In this document: positions 30,238 to 42,100 of the stretch, in pieces
How the letters are laid out: every line of letters begins with the position of its first letter
How positions within the stretch are numbered: position 1 is the stretch's first letter
Assembly (NCBI GenBank): GCA_012295275.1
Contig: CM022677.1
Span: 7,465,985 to 7,523,721 of the forward strand
Origin: Chrysomallon squamiferum
Lineage: Eukaryota; Mollusca; Gastropoda; Neomphalida; Peltospiridae
Direction: 5' to 3'
Length of the DNA: 57,737 bases
Made by a program: the position numbers and the translations under genes
The notes under the pieces: model-generated
Databases searched by the model: none
Told to the model about the DNA's origin: nothing
Seen by the model: the letters and a program-made list of their open reading frames with translations, nothing else

Positions 30238-30954
30238 ACTGATAATAAAGCAGCGATGATATTTTATCTCACTGGGAGAGATTCTGTGTATGCCTAAAAT
30301 ACTGAAGGATATTAATATTAACTGAACGACAATATTTATAGTTTATTTGTTTCAACCAGACCTGTTTATACTAATACATTTAAATTCAGCGAAAGAACCG
30401 TAATATTTTACATTTATATATAGCTAATAAGATTATATCTACTTGAATATTAATTGGTCTAATTATCAATTTAATTTTTAGGGGAGATAATAGAATATCA
30501 CTTTCTACAGTTAATTAAGAATGAATCTGTAATAGCGCAGTATATTTATAGAACTTGTGTATAATAAACAAGATTCATCTCGCGCATCCTCGCCTTTTCA
30601 CTTTACTTTTAATAATAAACACGTCTATTAATGTTTATCTATATTCTAGACTTTTCTAGTATTTGAGAAAGATGCACTTGCAAATATCAATAACATGGTG
30701 AAATTAATTCATCTTAATCTACCCGCTCACCTCTCGACTGCAATTCTACTATCTTAATAAAAATGAGAATAATACGCATTATTAAACGTTGATTCGTTAT
30801 TCAACTTGTTAGATACGTTATATCTGTTAATGAGACATTAAGCTTATTATTTCTTTCTTTATTTATTTATTTATTTATTTATTATGCAACGTAAAATTAT
30901 GTAATATTGTCAATTATAAAACAATACCTCTATTTTTCAATACACTGTGTTTTC

Positions 30955-31245
30955 AATACATATTACCGCTACGCCTCTGTTTACAACATAAAACATGTAA
31001 CATAAATAGTGATGGCGGTACTGAAGTTATTTTCATAACGCCATGTAAAATTGCTCCTTCTTAGCTTTTCAGTGAAACACAAAGTTCAGTTAATAAAATG
31101 TCACATTAGTATGGAAGCGTTCTCGATATTCACATACAATTCTACTGTTGTTTATGAAAACACGTCAACCTGGAAGCCAAATCTACATTTCTGAATGTAC
31201 ACAGTGTTTTCACAGTAAAATCACACCTGTAATGTTTACTATAAT
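30955..31245 (+). repeat. Direct repeat, unit 1
   Basis: Shares TATTACCGCTACGCCT, ATAGTGAT, CACATTAGTATGGAAGCGTT and TTTCACAGTAAAATCACACC with 31855-32125, about 0.9 kb away, with small indels. Confidence 0.9.
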
Positions 31246-31571
31246 GCTACAGTACACACATAAAACAACAACAACGACAACAACAATAGTAATATAAAGA
31301 AAATACAATTTTAATCTTTATTCGGTTTCTTTACTTCTCAATATCCATAAAATTTCAAACGTTAACATCATCGCTCCACTCTGGATGTCAGTATATTTTA
31401 TGACGTAGCTATAGCTTCACACAGACAAGTACACTGGAGATATCCACTTTTCAGTCCTCTTTATTGACAAACAGAACATGATGTTGTATTTTTGTATTTA
31501 TTTATATTTTTGTTTACATAAAAATAAAAAGGTGAAAATGAGCCAGACATTTATTTGAGAAGCTCAATGAA

Positions 31572-31572
31572 C

Positions 31573-31617
<45 letters not shown>

Positions 31618-31618
31618 T
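31572..31618. repeat. (AAT)n microsatellite
   Basis: About 15 AAT units. Confidence 0.95.
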
Positions 31619-31854
31619 AATAAATAAATAAATAAGTTATTATGTAGGTCAGAGGTGTATATTGAAAAGATAAAATGTCACATTTTTCTACATTTAAAAC
31701 TAAACCTCTGAAACTGTAAATTGAAAAAACCCAACATAAAATGCTGCAGGGAAATAGAGAGTTATGTACCCTTTTTTGAACTGTAGCTAACGAGTTGATA
31801 ATAATTTAGAAACTGAGAAATATAGCGAGTTAGATTTCCAGATTCATGTTTTTA

Positions 31855-32125
31855 ATACATACTATTACCGCTACGCCTTTGTTAAAAAACATAAAACATG
31901 TAACATAAATAGTGATAACATCGTGTAAAATTACACCTACTTAGCTTTTCAGTGAAACATGTTGTGTTAATAGAATATCACATTAGTATGGAAGCGTTCT
32001 CGACATTTTGGATTTCACGTATAATTCTTCTGTTTTTATAAAAACACGCTAACCCGAAACCCCAATCTACATTTCTGAATGTACACACAGTTTTCACAGT
32101 AAAATCACACCTGTAATGTTTAGGA
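31855..32125 (+). repeat. Direct repeat, unit 2
   Basis: Partner of 30955-31245. It is shorter by about 20 bases. Confidence 0.9.
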
Positions 32126-32379
32126 TCGAATACTGTTTTTTCGTGGGGTGTTTTCGTGTTGTTTTTTCTCTTCCTGACAGAAGTAGTAATAGAAGAAAGT
32201 ATTATTTTTAAATTCCTGGCAAAGCGTTGGGTACATTTTACAAATATACTTTTTCTAAGCTGGAGTCAGTGAGGTGGAGAAAGATTAAAGTGATTTTCAA
32301 TAATTACACCACAGATTGTGTTTTTAATTAGTGTTCTGGTAATTATTATTTAGTAAGTATATTTTAAGAATTCTGGTAG

Positions 32380-32583
32380 ATGTTCGTCCTGTACAACGGC
32401 GAGTGTTTTGTGAAGAAACGTTTGGGTGAAACTTGTGAAGACAAGTCGGGCTGTCTGGATAACACGTGTTTCATCAAAAAAAAAAATCTTTTGGCCACTT
32501 TTGTTCTTCCAAAATCAATGTTGAGTCATGATAAAAATCGTATTGGAGTAATTAGTGAAACAAGAAACTTTGACGTACAGTGA
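32380..32583 (+). CDS. Small ORF or exon with a cysteine pattern like an EB module
   Basis: A 67-codon open frame begins MFVLYNGECFVKKRLGETCE and continues DKSGCLDNTCF. The spacing C-x10-C-x5-C-x4-C and the LGETC core are like the EB modules of invertebrate extracellular proteins. The rest (KKKNLLATFVLPKSM) is basic and unlike a domain, and follows an 11-A run, so an indel may have shifted the frame. No matching splice partner is visible. It may be an isolated exon, a relic or chance. Confidence 0.25.
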   Translation: MFVLYNGECFVKKRLGETCEDKSGCLDNTCFIKKKNLLATFVLPKSMLSHDKNRIGVISETRNFDVQ

Positions 32584-35088
32584 AGTTTTCTAGACATAAT
32601 TTGTGACGCTGGACAGTTTTATTTTATTGTTCTATAAACAAATAAGATTTCAGTTCTATATGAAAAACTGAGGTTCAATCAAAAATAGTTTTATATATAA
32701 AACGTGACTTACTTAGCGTTTTTCGAAACAGAAACATTTTAGTTTTAACGTCATTTGCTTTGCACAATTAAACTCTTAGATTCAAATAAAATATAACTTC
32801 TCACGTGTTCAGTATTAACAGTTATTTATTTCTGAATTTACAAGTCGAGCGATGTAAAATGCCACTATAAAATAAAAGGTCACATCCAGATTAATGTGAT
32901 ATTTGATTAACAACAGAACAGATTTCACTAAAAAGTTCTGCATGATGCTGAAAACTGAGCTTTTACTTTATAAGAATCCATTCATTTTTGTTGATAATTT
33001 GATAATAAATGATGTTAAGGTAATAATATTTATGTTGTCAACATGAGCGCAGGTTTCACAGGTAATTTGAAACTGAACGGCGACATTTACTGTTGTTAAC
33101 AGTATTAAGATTATTCTTGAAAAGCCGATGATATTCCTTTAGCTGTATCCAAGATTACACTGACAGTTATATATATTATCAACATTTGTTATGATGCAAA
33201 ACAGAGGTAATCTTAATAAAATATCGATGTAAACAGCGGTTCTTTTACTAAGATGGAACGTAATTTCCGTCACAGTCTCAATTTATTGCTATGTGCTGCA
33301 AAGCGGTAGTAAACAAAAATATAAATTCCGTCCAGTAGTCTCAAATTATCTTGAAAAATCTACGCTCCCCCAAATTAAATATATTGTAAATATACTGTCA
33401 ATATCTCATTGATTAAATTTGCATAACGCCGTACAAATAAAGAAAATAACACGTTATTTTATAATCATGTCTCATTTTTATTCGTATGAACTTAGCTAGG
33501 TATTAGAAAATTTACATAATAAACAATTAAAAAAAGAAGCATTAAGCTTATCCAGCAGCGCAGTTTATAAAGCAAAGTGTAGAATCAGGGTAAATAATAT
33601 GATATTTTATATTCATTTCACAATGTTCACCTTTTCCTCTATTTTTTATTTAACATTATCTTAGCCTCGGAACTTGTTTTCTAGGTAGACTGTAAAACTG
33701 ATGACGTAATCGAGACCTCGCATAACACTTTGCGTCTGCTACAAATAATATCGAATGATAATTTTAAATAAGAAATATTTAGTTGTTGACAATACTATAC
33801 AAAACCAAAGCAGATATCAGACGATGTACCTACAGAACCCTCAGTAATGGATCTAGGGTCCTGTAAAATGTACATTAATTGTTATTTTCTTAAATAATAG
33901 AAAATAGTTTATTTGCTAGTTGACAACAAATACACAAGACGTTGATCAATACATACATAATAAAAATAAAAACACACAAACACTATTCTTTCTTTCTTTA
34001 TTTTTTTTTTAAATTATTTGAATGAAACAATTTCAGAAATATTTTCCATTTTCATTATTGTTTTTAGATAAAATGCAATGAGTTTGAATTTGCAAATGTC
34101 AGGATTTAAAACAGTTAAGAACAAATTATTTTTTCTTTTTTTTAAAATATTTGTACTGCCGCCCATTTATGTAACATAACCTGGCTATATTTTCTTGTTA
34201 AGCAAAAACTCCAAACATTGCTAAAAATATTTAAAGTACTGAATTTGTATAATCTTACAATATCTCTTAGAATAAAAAATGAAAATTTGAATCTGAAAGC
34301 TGGAGAAATATTTACTATGATTTTTAAAAGCAAAGATTGTAAGGGACTATTTGAATTAATTCATTTTTTTTTTGCCAGCTTTTTAATTGAATTAAAGAAA
34401 AATACAGATTATAAAAAGTTGGAAGACATTTCCATTTGCACATTTTTTAACAAATTTTTTGAATGTTTCCAAAATGTAAACAGCAAACTATAAAATACTT
34501 GGAAAAAATTCATTTATGTACATTTTTTCTCTTATTTTTTAATTTTAATTTTTTTTATCGTTTTTAAATTATTACTTCCTATTTTTAACGATTCCTTACT
34601 GAAATAATTATATTATTCTTTCTAAAATGGGATAGGTAAATTATAAAAACTGGCAGAAATGTCTAAACAGAAATAAATGAATATTTAAGTTTTACTATCT
34701 ATCCAGGTTTTTAAGTAATTTCAACCTGAAGATCCATAATTACATAATTTTAAAAATGATTGTCCCCAGCAAACCCTGGATTTAAATAATAAAAAGAAAA
34801 CAAAATCCTTTTCTTTTTTTTTATAAAAAATTCAGAATCTTCAGTTATATTTATATTGATTACCCCTCATTTAAATAATAATAATAAAAAGATAGAAGAA
34901 ATGTTTTTGTGTATTTTTTTTTTTTTTTTATAAAAAATTCTAATTACTTCTAATTACAAAATTTATCACATTCATTTTAGCTTATTTACAAAGATGGCAT
35001 TCCATAGCAATGATGAATCTCATTCCTCTTTCAGCAAAAAAAGTTTGTTTAACCAAGCACATATCAATAATAAAAACAGTGCAAGCTG
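32584..35088. other. AT-rich non-coding DNA
   Basis: No gene supported. A 91-codon AT-rich ORF at 34218-34493 has overlapping open frames on the other strand and no recognisable motif. Confidence 0.5.
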
Positions 35089-35307
35089 CTATGAAGTACA
35101 ATGTGTACACTGGATGTTCTGATCACATTGACAATGCAGTCTCTTGGAGATCACTGAGTTTTCAAAATTCAAATTAGATTTCAGACAGATTTTCTCTTGA
35201 AAGACTGTGATGTAATAGCTTTCTGGTGAATCTTTTCTGAAAATGTGTCTTACAACATTTTCCACTGAAGTGCTGGCTAAGGCAGCTTGAATCTGTTGTC
35301 TAGGATC
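35089..35307 (-). CDS. Terminal exon of unidentified gene, copy B
   Basis: On the minus strand the acceptor TTTGTTGTAG precedes a 219-base exon: 72 codons and a TAG stop, entered in phase 0. The peptide starts DPRQQIQAALASTSVENVV, has KDSPESYYITVFQEK in the middle and ends with a cysteine/histidine cluster, LHCQCDQNIQCTHCTS. The first 74 bases match the partial exon at 1-74. I do not recognise the family. The CxC..C..C ending could bind metal, but that is a guess. Upstream exons should lie to the right on the plus-strand numbering; none was found with confidence. Confidence 0.5.
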   Translation of the reverse strand, partial: DPRQQIQAALASTSVENVVRHIFRKDSPESYYITVFQEKICLKSNLNFENSVISKRLHCQCDQNIQCTHCTS

Positions 35308-37740
35308 CTACAACAAAACATAATATTCATTAATAAACAAAACATAAAATAAAGTGAAAGAAGCTCTAACTGCATTTCACTGATTTATCAAGAAGAATTT
35401 TAGTCCAAATTTGTATTTTTTCCATACAATTTAAAATTAATATAATTTATTAAAAGTTTTTATATTCTTAATTTCAATCAGATTAATATTGTAAATATCT
35501 TTCACCTGTATTAAATCTATCTTTTTCTGAGATTAGAGAGAGATATTAAATATAGCAAATTACAAATTTATACAACTGTTCTGTTCGCTGCTCTATAAGG
35601 CTGGCATATACATTTTTACAAGGTTTGTTGGTGCATGTAAATTATTACATTGATTCTGTACTAGCTAAACTTAACATAATTTAAAATATCAAGCAAATGG
35701 GCATGCTTTATGAAACATTTATATAAAATTATCAGTATATAAAAATAAAATCATCAAAGAAGACAAACAGTGTAAATATTTAAATTTAATTAATTGTTAA
35801 TTTAATCTGAAAAAATCCTGACAATCTTTTTATAATTTCTCAGAAGAAAAAAGATAAATGCAGTTGAACACATTTGACTTAAGCATGAATACAAAATGAA
35901 TTAGTATATTTAAATAGCTATATTGTTATTTCTAAAACTGATTAATAAACCCTGATATAATTAATAAGTAAAACCATTTTGAGAACAATGTAAAGTTAAC
36001 GAAGAAATAAAAAGTAGGAAGACAAAACAAAATATGTTACTGATCAATGAAAACATAACATATACTATATCCTTTTACAATCCTTCTTGGGGCTTTTGTT
36101 TTTTTGTTTTAAAGAAAAACAAAATTGTTGATATTTTCTAGCTATCCATTATTATTTATAGTCCAGATAAGATGGAAACACATGAGTGAGAATAGAAAAG
36201 TAAAGTGCTGCAATCCATACAATAAGAAAAACTGCTGACAGAAGATTGGAATTCCCTACACAAACAATTCTACAGATTTCCTAAAATCACTCATCTAGAT
36301 CCATTACTAAAATACACCATTAACGTAAATGAAATAACAATAAAGTATTTCTTTATCATATTTCAGACTCTGAATAAAACAAAGTTGAACTTAAAAATAC
36401 TGAAACATAAATAAATCCTAGTGAAAACATTAAATTATCTCTCAAAATGCTCTTTTATATATGACATGCAAGTAGTAATAAATACAAAATACAAAATAAA
36501 AGATTATACTTTAGCTATTGAAGTGCAGATCACTTAATAACTCAAAACAATATTATTTGCTTGAGTATTAAGTTGAGTAGATTACTCACCATGAAACATA
36601 ATACTAATTTTCATGACATTCTTGTCACTGTAGGAGCAACACACATAAACTAGGTGTGTACCTTGTACTTGGTACAGGGCTGGGAGACCTACTGCACTGG
36701 GGTAACAGTGATTTACAAAATAAAATACCAAAATGACTTTTCTAATGTTGTTGTCATCATCATTATTCATAAATATGGTCAACATCATCATAATAAATAA
36801 ATAAATAATGTTGAAATTAAATTAACAATCTTGAATATTAGAAAACAAAATATATATATATGCTGTAAGCAAATGTGACATTTTTTGAAAGTAAAGTGCA
36901 AAAGTAAACATTAAAATAAATTTGTAAAAAGAGAAAAAAAGAGAAAAATTAATTCATGGACCATATCATAGAAAATTAATTAAGTTGCTGAATGTTACTT
37001 ATATAAAGTGAATACAATTTTTTTAATGTTTGTAGGCTTAACTTTTATGATTGCATATGTGGTCAAATTAGAAATTAGTAACAAGAATCAAAAATTATCC
37101 ATGAAAATGACTTGTTGTAATTATTTCTTATTTTGTCAATTGATTCTGATTGTAATATTGTAATACCGTTAGTTAATCAATGCTGTTAAAAGAAAACATT
37201 TTGAAGTAAGAACAATATCTAAATATGACTTCAGTATATATATATATATTCCAAAGATGTTATAAATGAATTATAATATTGGTTGATTTAATGAACAAAA
37301 TGTAAATACAGAACACCAAAAAACCAAATGACCTATCTTTTTTATCTGGCACTCAATCCAAATCACAGTTCAGCAACAGTCTTATTTCACTAATTTCATA
37401 TTAAAACTAATTTCACAGAATAAAATAAAAATTATTTCACAGAAAATGAAAATTAGCTTTAATAAAAAAGGACAAAAACATGTAAGAATAAAATAATAAA
37501 CAATAAAATAAAAAAATAAAAATTGTCGTCTCTTGGTAATTAAATTAACAAAATACCTCAGAGGCTGAAAACTGAATTGTGAATTGATCTTTTTTGTGAG
37601 ATCATTTAACGTTTTCAACACGAGTAACCATTACTTCCATTAGATCGCACTCATACATGCGTGGAAATGAAAGTTATGTCTCTGTGAAAATATATGATGT
37701 TTATTAGTATTAAAGGTATTTTATCTGTTTTATCAAAGTA
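35308..37740. other. Non-coding part of block X, copy B
   Basis: AT-rich. A minus-strand ORF at 36582-36791 (HCYPSAVGLPALYQVQGTH) has lower AT than its surroundings but no known motif and no counterpart in copy A; it may be a repeat insertion. Confidence 0.4.
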
Positions 37741-37764
37741 AATTATTGCTAAATATACGCGAGT

Positions 37765-38810
37765 ATGGAACATGAAAGCAAAAAAGGTAAAAAGAGAATA
37801 AAGAAGAGTAAAAATGTAAGTGGAGAAAGTGAACAGAAAATAAGGGTAAGCAGTAGCCAAGCTGGTCAAGAAGTTGCTATTACAAGGATGTCAAATACAC
37901 AGAATAACGAGATGTTCATCTGCACCAGTTTATCAGTCAACACCAGTTCAACAGTCTCAGCAGTCATAGTATGGACAATATGGACAAAGCTAATGATCCC
38001 ATGGTCAGTCTTCTGGGTTAATTTCACCAGTTGTGAACAATCAAGATGTCAGTATAAAATTAGATACTTTGACTAGAAAGTTAGATATAATGTATGATAA
38101 TCTGGAAAAATTGGACATGATCGAAAAAACAACAGAATAGTTTGGAAATAACTGTACAAGATATCAGTGGTAAAATGGTTGATTATTAAGAAAAAAGTAC
38201 AAGATATGAAAAGGGTATGAATTACATTCACTAACAGTTTGAAAGGAATAAAAAAATCTTGGAGATTTGAAATCTGTTGTCTTAGATATGAACAGTTCTA
38301 CTCATGAAATGAGAGATAATAATAACAACAAATATGAAACAACAAATATGTGAATGAAAAACTGAGTTTGGAAACTCAAGAGAAAAACACAATGACCTAC
38401 AAACTCACTTCATGTATGACAATTTCAAATCTTTAGTGGCACACGAGAGAAAGACACAGATGAGGAGTTGAAAAAGTTTTATAAAAAATGAAATGAAAGT
38501 AGAAAATAATATTGATTTAACAGAGTGAACAACTGGGGAGGAAGTTTGATGGATACATAAGGCCTATCGTTGCTAAATTCATTTTATATAAAGTCAGAGA
38601 AATAGTGAGAAGAGCTGCACCCAAAACACTTATAAACAAGCAATTCAGGGTTAATGAACAATTCCTGAAAGAAATTAATGACAGCAGAAAATTACTATAT
38701 CCACATTACAGCAAAAAGGCAAGGGAAAAGCGTGACTTTAAATGGTGATAAACTGTGTATCGAGGTCAGGCTGTTTACACTGGGAGAGGATGGGACAGAA
38801 GCCAGCAACA
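37765..38810 (+). pseudogene. LINE-type (L1-like) ORF1 relic, copy B
   Basis: Non-LTR retrotransposon ORF1 proteins bind element RNA. In order, the relic shows a basic N-terminus (KKGKKRIKKSKNVSGE); a coiled-coil stretch (VSIKLDTLTRKLDIMYDNLE, about 38046-38105); an EDTDEELKKF-like segment (about 38450-38480); then an open part, about 38548-38733, reading KFDGYIRPIVAKFILYK, VRRAAPKTLINKQFRVNEQF and NDSRKLLYPHYSKKARE; and, after a frame change, DKLCIEVRLFTLGEDGTEA (about 38747-38803). This order (coiled coil, RRM, C-terminal domain) is that of L1-type ORF1. Stops and frameshifts show that it is dead. The tail runs in frame into the 51-base repeats. No ORF2 is seen. Confidence 0.7.
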
Positions 38811-39476
38811 CAAACACAACAACTCAGTCAACAGAAACAAGACAACAGAGATCACACAACAGAAACATAACAACTCAGCCAACAGAAACAAGACAACAGA
38901 GATCACACAACACAAACATAACAACTCAGCCAACAGAAACAAGACAACAGAGATCACACAACACAAACATAACAACTCAGCCAACAGAAACAAGACAACA
39001 GAGATCACACAACACAAACATAACAACTCAGCCAACAGAAACAAGACAACAGAGATCACAGCAACACAAACATAACAACTCAGCCAACAGAAACAAGACA
39101 ACAGAGATCACAGCAACACAAACATAACAACTCAGCCAACAGAAACAAAACAACAGAGATCACACAACACAAACATAACAACTCAGCCAACAGAAACAAG
39201 ACAACAGAGATCACAGCAACACAAACATAACAACTCAGTCAACAGAAACAAGACAACAGAGATCACACAACACAAACATAACAACTCAGTCAACAGAAAC
39301 AAGACAACAGAGACCGCACAACACAAACATAACAACTCAGTCAACAGAAACAAGACAACAGAGATCACACAACACAAACATAACAACTCAGTCAACAGAA
39401 ACAAGACAACAGAGATCACACAACACAAACATAACAACTCAGTCAACAGAAACAAGACAACAGAGACCACACAAGA
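38806..39476 (+). repeat. 51-base minisatellite, copy B (about 13 units)
   Basis: Same unit as 2445-2993 (TNITTQPTETRQQRSHN in the ORF1 frame). Some units carry ACAGCAACACAAAC in place of ACACAACACAAAC, adding one base and shifting the frame. Reverse-strand ORFs (LFLLAELLCLCCVISVV) are artefacts. Confidence 0.95.
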
Positions 39477-39959
39477 AAAGCCAAACTCTGACTGAGACAA
39501 GTCAATTTCAGTCAGTGCAATAAGACAATGGAGGAGGACAAGTTTTACCAAGTGAAAACAGCGTTGAGCAAATGTCAGAACACTTTCTCATTTGTAAAAA
39601 TACCCCAAACAAAAATCATAAATAAGTAAGCCCTTAAGTTTTAAAAATAATATGATTAATGTTTGAGGTTTGGTAAGTAAGCTCAGAGATACTACATAGA
39701 GACACTTCTCAGAGATACTACTTGAAACCACCATTAATTTTGAATTCAGACAATATGTCAAGTATTGTAAAAAAAACCAAAAAACAAAAACATTTTTCGT
39801 TTTGTTTTTGTTTTGTACTAACCAGCCTGTGTCCTGTGTGAACAGTTCTTACAACTGTTTATTTTACATCTTCTTTTAACTTAGTTGTCTTTGTTTTGTA
39901 CTAATCAGCCTGTGTCCTTAAAGCAACATTAAGATTACACTGCTTTGAACATGCAAATC

Positions 39960-42100
39960 CCTTGGCCTATAAATATTATGGTTCAGATATCATTGTCAGT
40001 AGAAGATACATTCAAATATAAGAAATATGAATCTCTAATAAAGGTACTTATACCAAAACCAGAGTACTTTTTGTTGATAAATGAACTGAAGCATTTAAAT
40101 GAACAATCATCAGCTAAGTTACACCACGGTTATTATCTTCTATCCATGAGATTCTTCAGTGTGGTGATGTTGAGAAGTTGATAAGACGTTGCACATCCAA
40201 CAGTGACCCGAGTATTATGTGCACATCAAAGAGACATTTGATGTTATCAAACGTGCACACACTGGCCACGGTGGTCGCAGTCAAATGGTAAAAGAGATAG
40301 GCAAGAAGTACGCAAGTGTTACCAGGGATTCTACTCAACTGTTTAAGTCATCGTGCACTGACTGGCAGCGTAAACCGATGACAAAGGGTGTGGTTGTCTG
40401 ACCAATCTTGTCTAAAGAGTTCTCTGCTCATGGCCAAGTAGATCTCATTGATATGCAATCGTTACCAAATTGTTCTGTCAAGTGGATTATGGTGTATCAG
40501 GATCATCTTACAAAGTTTGTTGTTATCCACCCACTGACATCAAAGTGAGCTGCTGAGGTTGCTTAGCAACTCATGGACATATTTCTGCTATTCTGTGCAC
40601 CACATATAGTATAGAGTGACAACGGTTCCGAATTTACAGCTCAAATCATTTCTGATTTGAATGAGTTGTGGCCAGAGCTACTTATAGTGCTTGGTAAACC
40701 ACGCCACACACAGAGTTAAAGTTATGTTAAACATGTGAATTATGACATTAAAGGATGAGTGAGAATGATTGGACTGTTGGTGCTAAATTTGTTCAGTTTC
40801 ACAAGCACTGGAATAGAACAGTCAACTTATGCAACTTATTTGGCATCGAAGCCAGGATTGGTTTGACTTCCTTGTCGTTACTGCATGATGTTATCAAGAA
40901 GCTACAGAAGAAAGATGACTTACTAGACATTCTGTCCAGCAGCTCAACTCAACCAGACACTCAACCTCTACCAGAAACAACTCAACCTCTACCAGAAACG
41001 ACTCAACCTCTACAAGAAACGACTCAGCCTCTACCAGAAAGAACTCAATGTCAGAAACAACTGAACCTCTACCAGAAAGAACTCAACCTCTACCAGAAAC
41101 AACACAACCTCTCCCAGAAACAACTCAACCTCTATCAGAAACAACTCAACCTCTACCAGAAACAACTCAACCTCTACCAGAAACGACTCAACTTCTCCCA
41201 GAAACAACTCAACCTCTATCAGAAACAACTCAACCTCTACCAGAAACAATACAACCTCTACCAGAAACAACTCAACCTCTACCAGAAACAACTTCTACCA
41301 GAAATGATTCAACCTCTCCCAGAAACAACTCAACCTCTATCAGAAACAACTCAACCTCTATCAGAAACAATACAACCTCTACCAGAAACAACTTCTATCA
41401 GAAAGAACTCAACCTCTATCAGAAACAACTCAACCTCTATCAGAAACAACTCAACCTCTACCAGAAACAACTCAACCTCTACCAGAAACAAGTCAACCTC
41501 TACCAGAAAAGACTCAACCTCTACCAGAAACAAGTCAACCTCTACCAGAAACGACTCAACCTCTACCAGAAACAAGTCAACCTCTATCAGAAACAACTCA
41601 ACCTCTACCAGAAACAACTCAACCTCTATCAGAAATGACTCCACCTCTACCAGAAACAACTCAACCTCTACCAGAAACAGCTCAACCTCTATCAGAAACA
41701 GCTCAAACTCTATCAGAAACGATTATACCTCTATCAGAAATGACTCCACCTCTATCAGAAACAACTCAACCTCTACCAGAAACAACTCAAACTCTACCAG
41801 AAACAACTCAAACTCTATCAGAAACAACTCAAACTCTATCAGAAACAACTCAACCTCTATCAGAAACAATTCAACCTCTATCAGAAATGACTCAACCTCT
41901 ATCAGAAACAGCTCAAACTCTATCAGAAATGACCCAACCTCTACCAGAAGTAACTCAACCTCTATCAGAAACAACTTAACCTCTATCAGAAACGACTCAA
42001 TCTCTATCAGAAACGATTCAAGCTCAATTGAAACCACTCAATCTCTATCAGAAACAACTCAAACTCTGTCAGAAACGTGGGAGACAGACCTGCTGAATGT
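39960..42100 (+). pseudogene. KRBA2/SCAND3-type DDE integrase relic, copy B
   Basis: Fragments follow the family order. The first is an N-terminal piece (EYFLLINELKHLNEQSS, about 40062). The second is a zinc-binding segment (VIKRAHTGHGGRSQMVKEIG, about 40240-40300), whose expected C-x-x-C pair reads CTDW. The third is the catalytic core: KEFSAHGQVDLIDMQSLP (first Asp), WIMVYQDHLTKFVVIHPLTS, SDNGSEFTAQIISDL (second Asp) and GKPRHTQS. The region where the family has a catalytic Glu reads SYVKHVNYDIK, a Lys in its place. The end of the module is LTSLSLLHDVIKKLQKKDDL, followed by the 21-base minisatellite. In-frame stops occur near 40400, 40547, 40566 and 40613. It is not functional. The 451-codon ORF from 40755 is mostly minisatellite. 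Confidence 0.7.
40958..42072 (+). repeat. 21-base minisatellite, copy B (about 53 units)
   Basis: Same unit as 3166-3722. The protein frame drifts from TQPLPET to QLNLYQK, back to TQPLPET and then to NSTSIRN as indels accumulate, without meeting a stop for more than 1.1 kb. Confidence 0.95.

Larger units (their letters stand above)
30238..32379. other. Non-coding DNA with an internal direct duplication
   Basis: AT-rich. It includes the repeat pair 30955-31245 and 31855-32125 and an AAT run at 31572-31618. No SLC5 exon was recognised here. Confidence 0.5.
35234..42100. repeat. Block X, copy B of the long direct duplication
   Basis: Parallel to 1-4181. Copy B is longer because it keeps the ORF1 core and the integrase core and has about twice as many 21-base repeat units. 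It lacks the cysteine-rich C-terminus; instead a 74-base minisatellite starts where the 21-base array ends. Confidence 0.85.

Noticed and set aside
34218-34493. 91-codon ORF as a gene
   Set aside because: AT-rich, no motif, no splice partners, and an overlapping ORF on the other strand.
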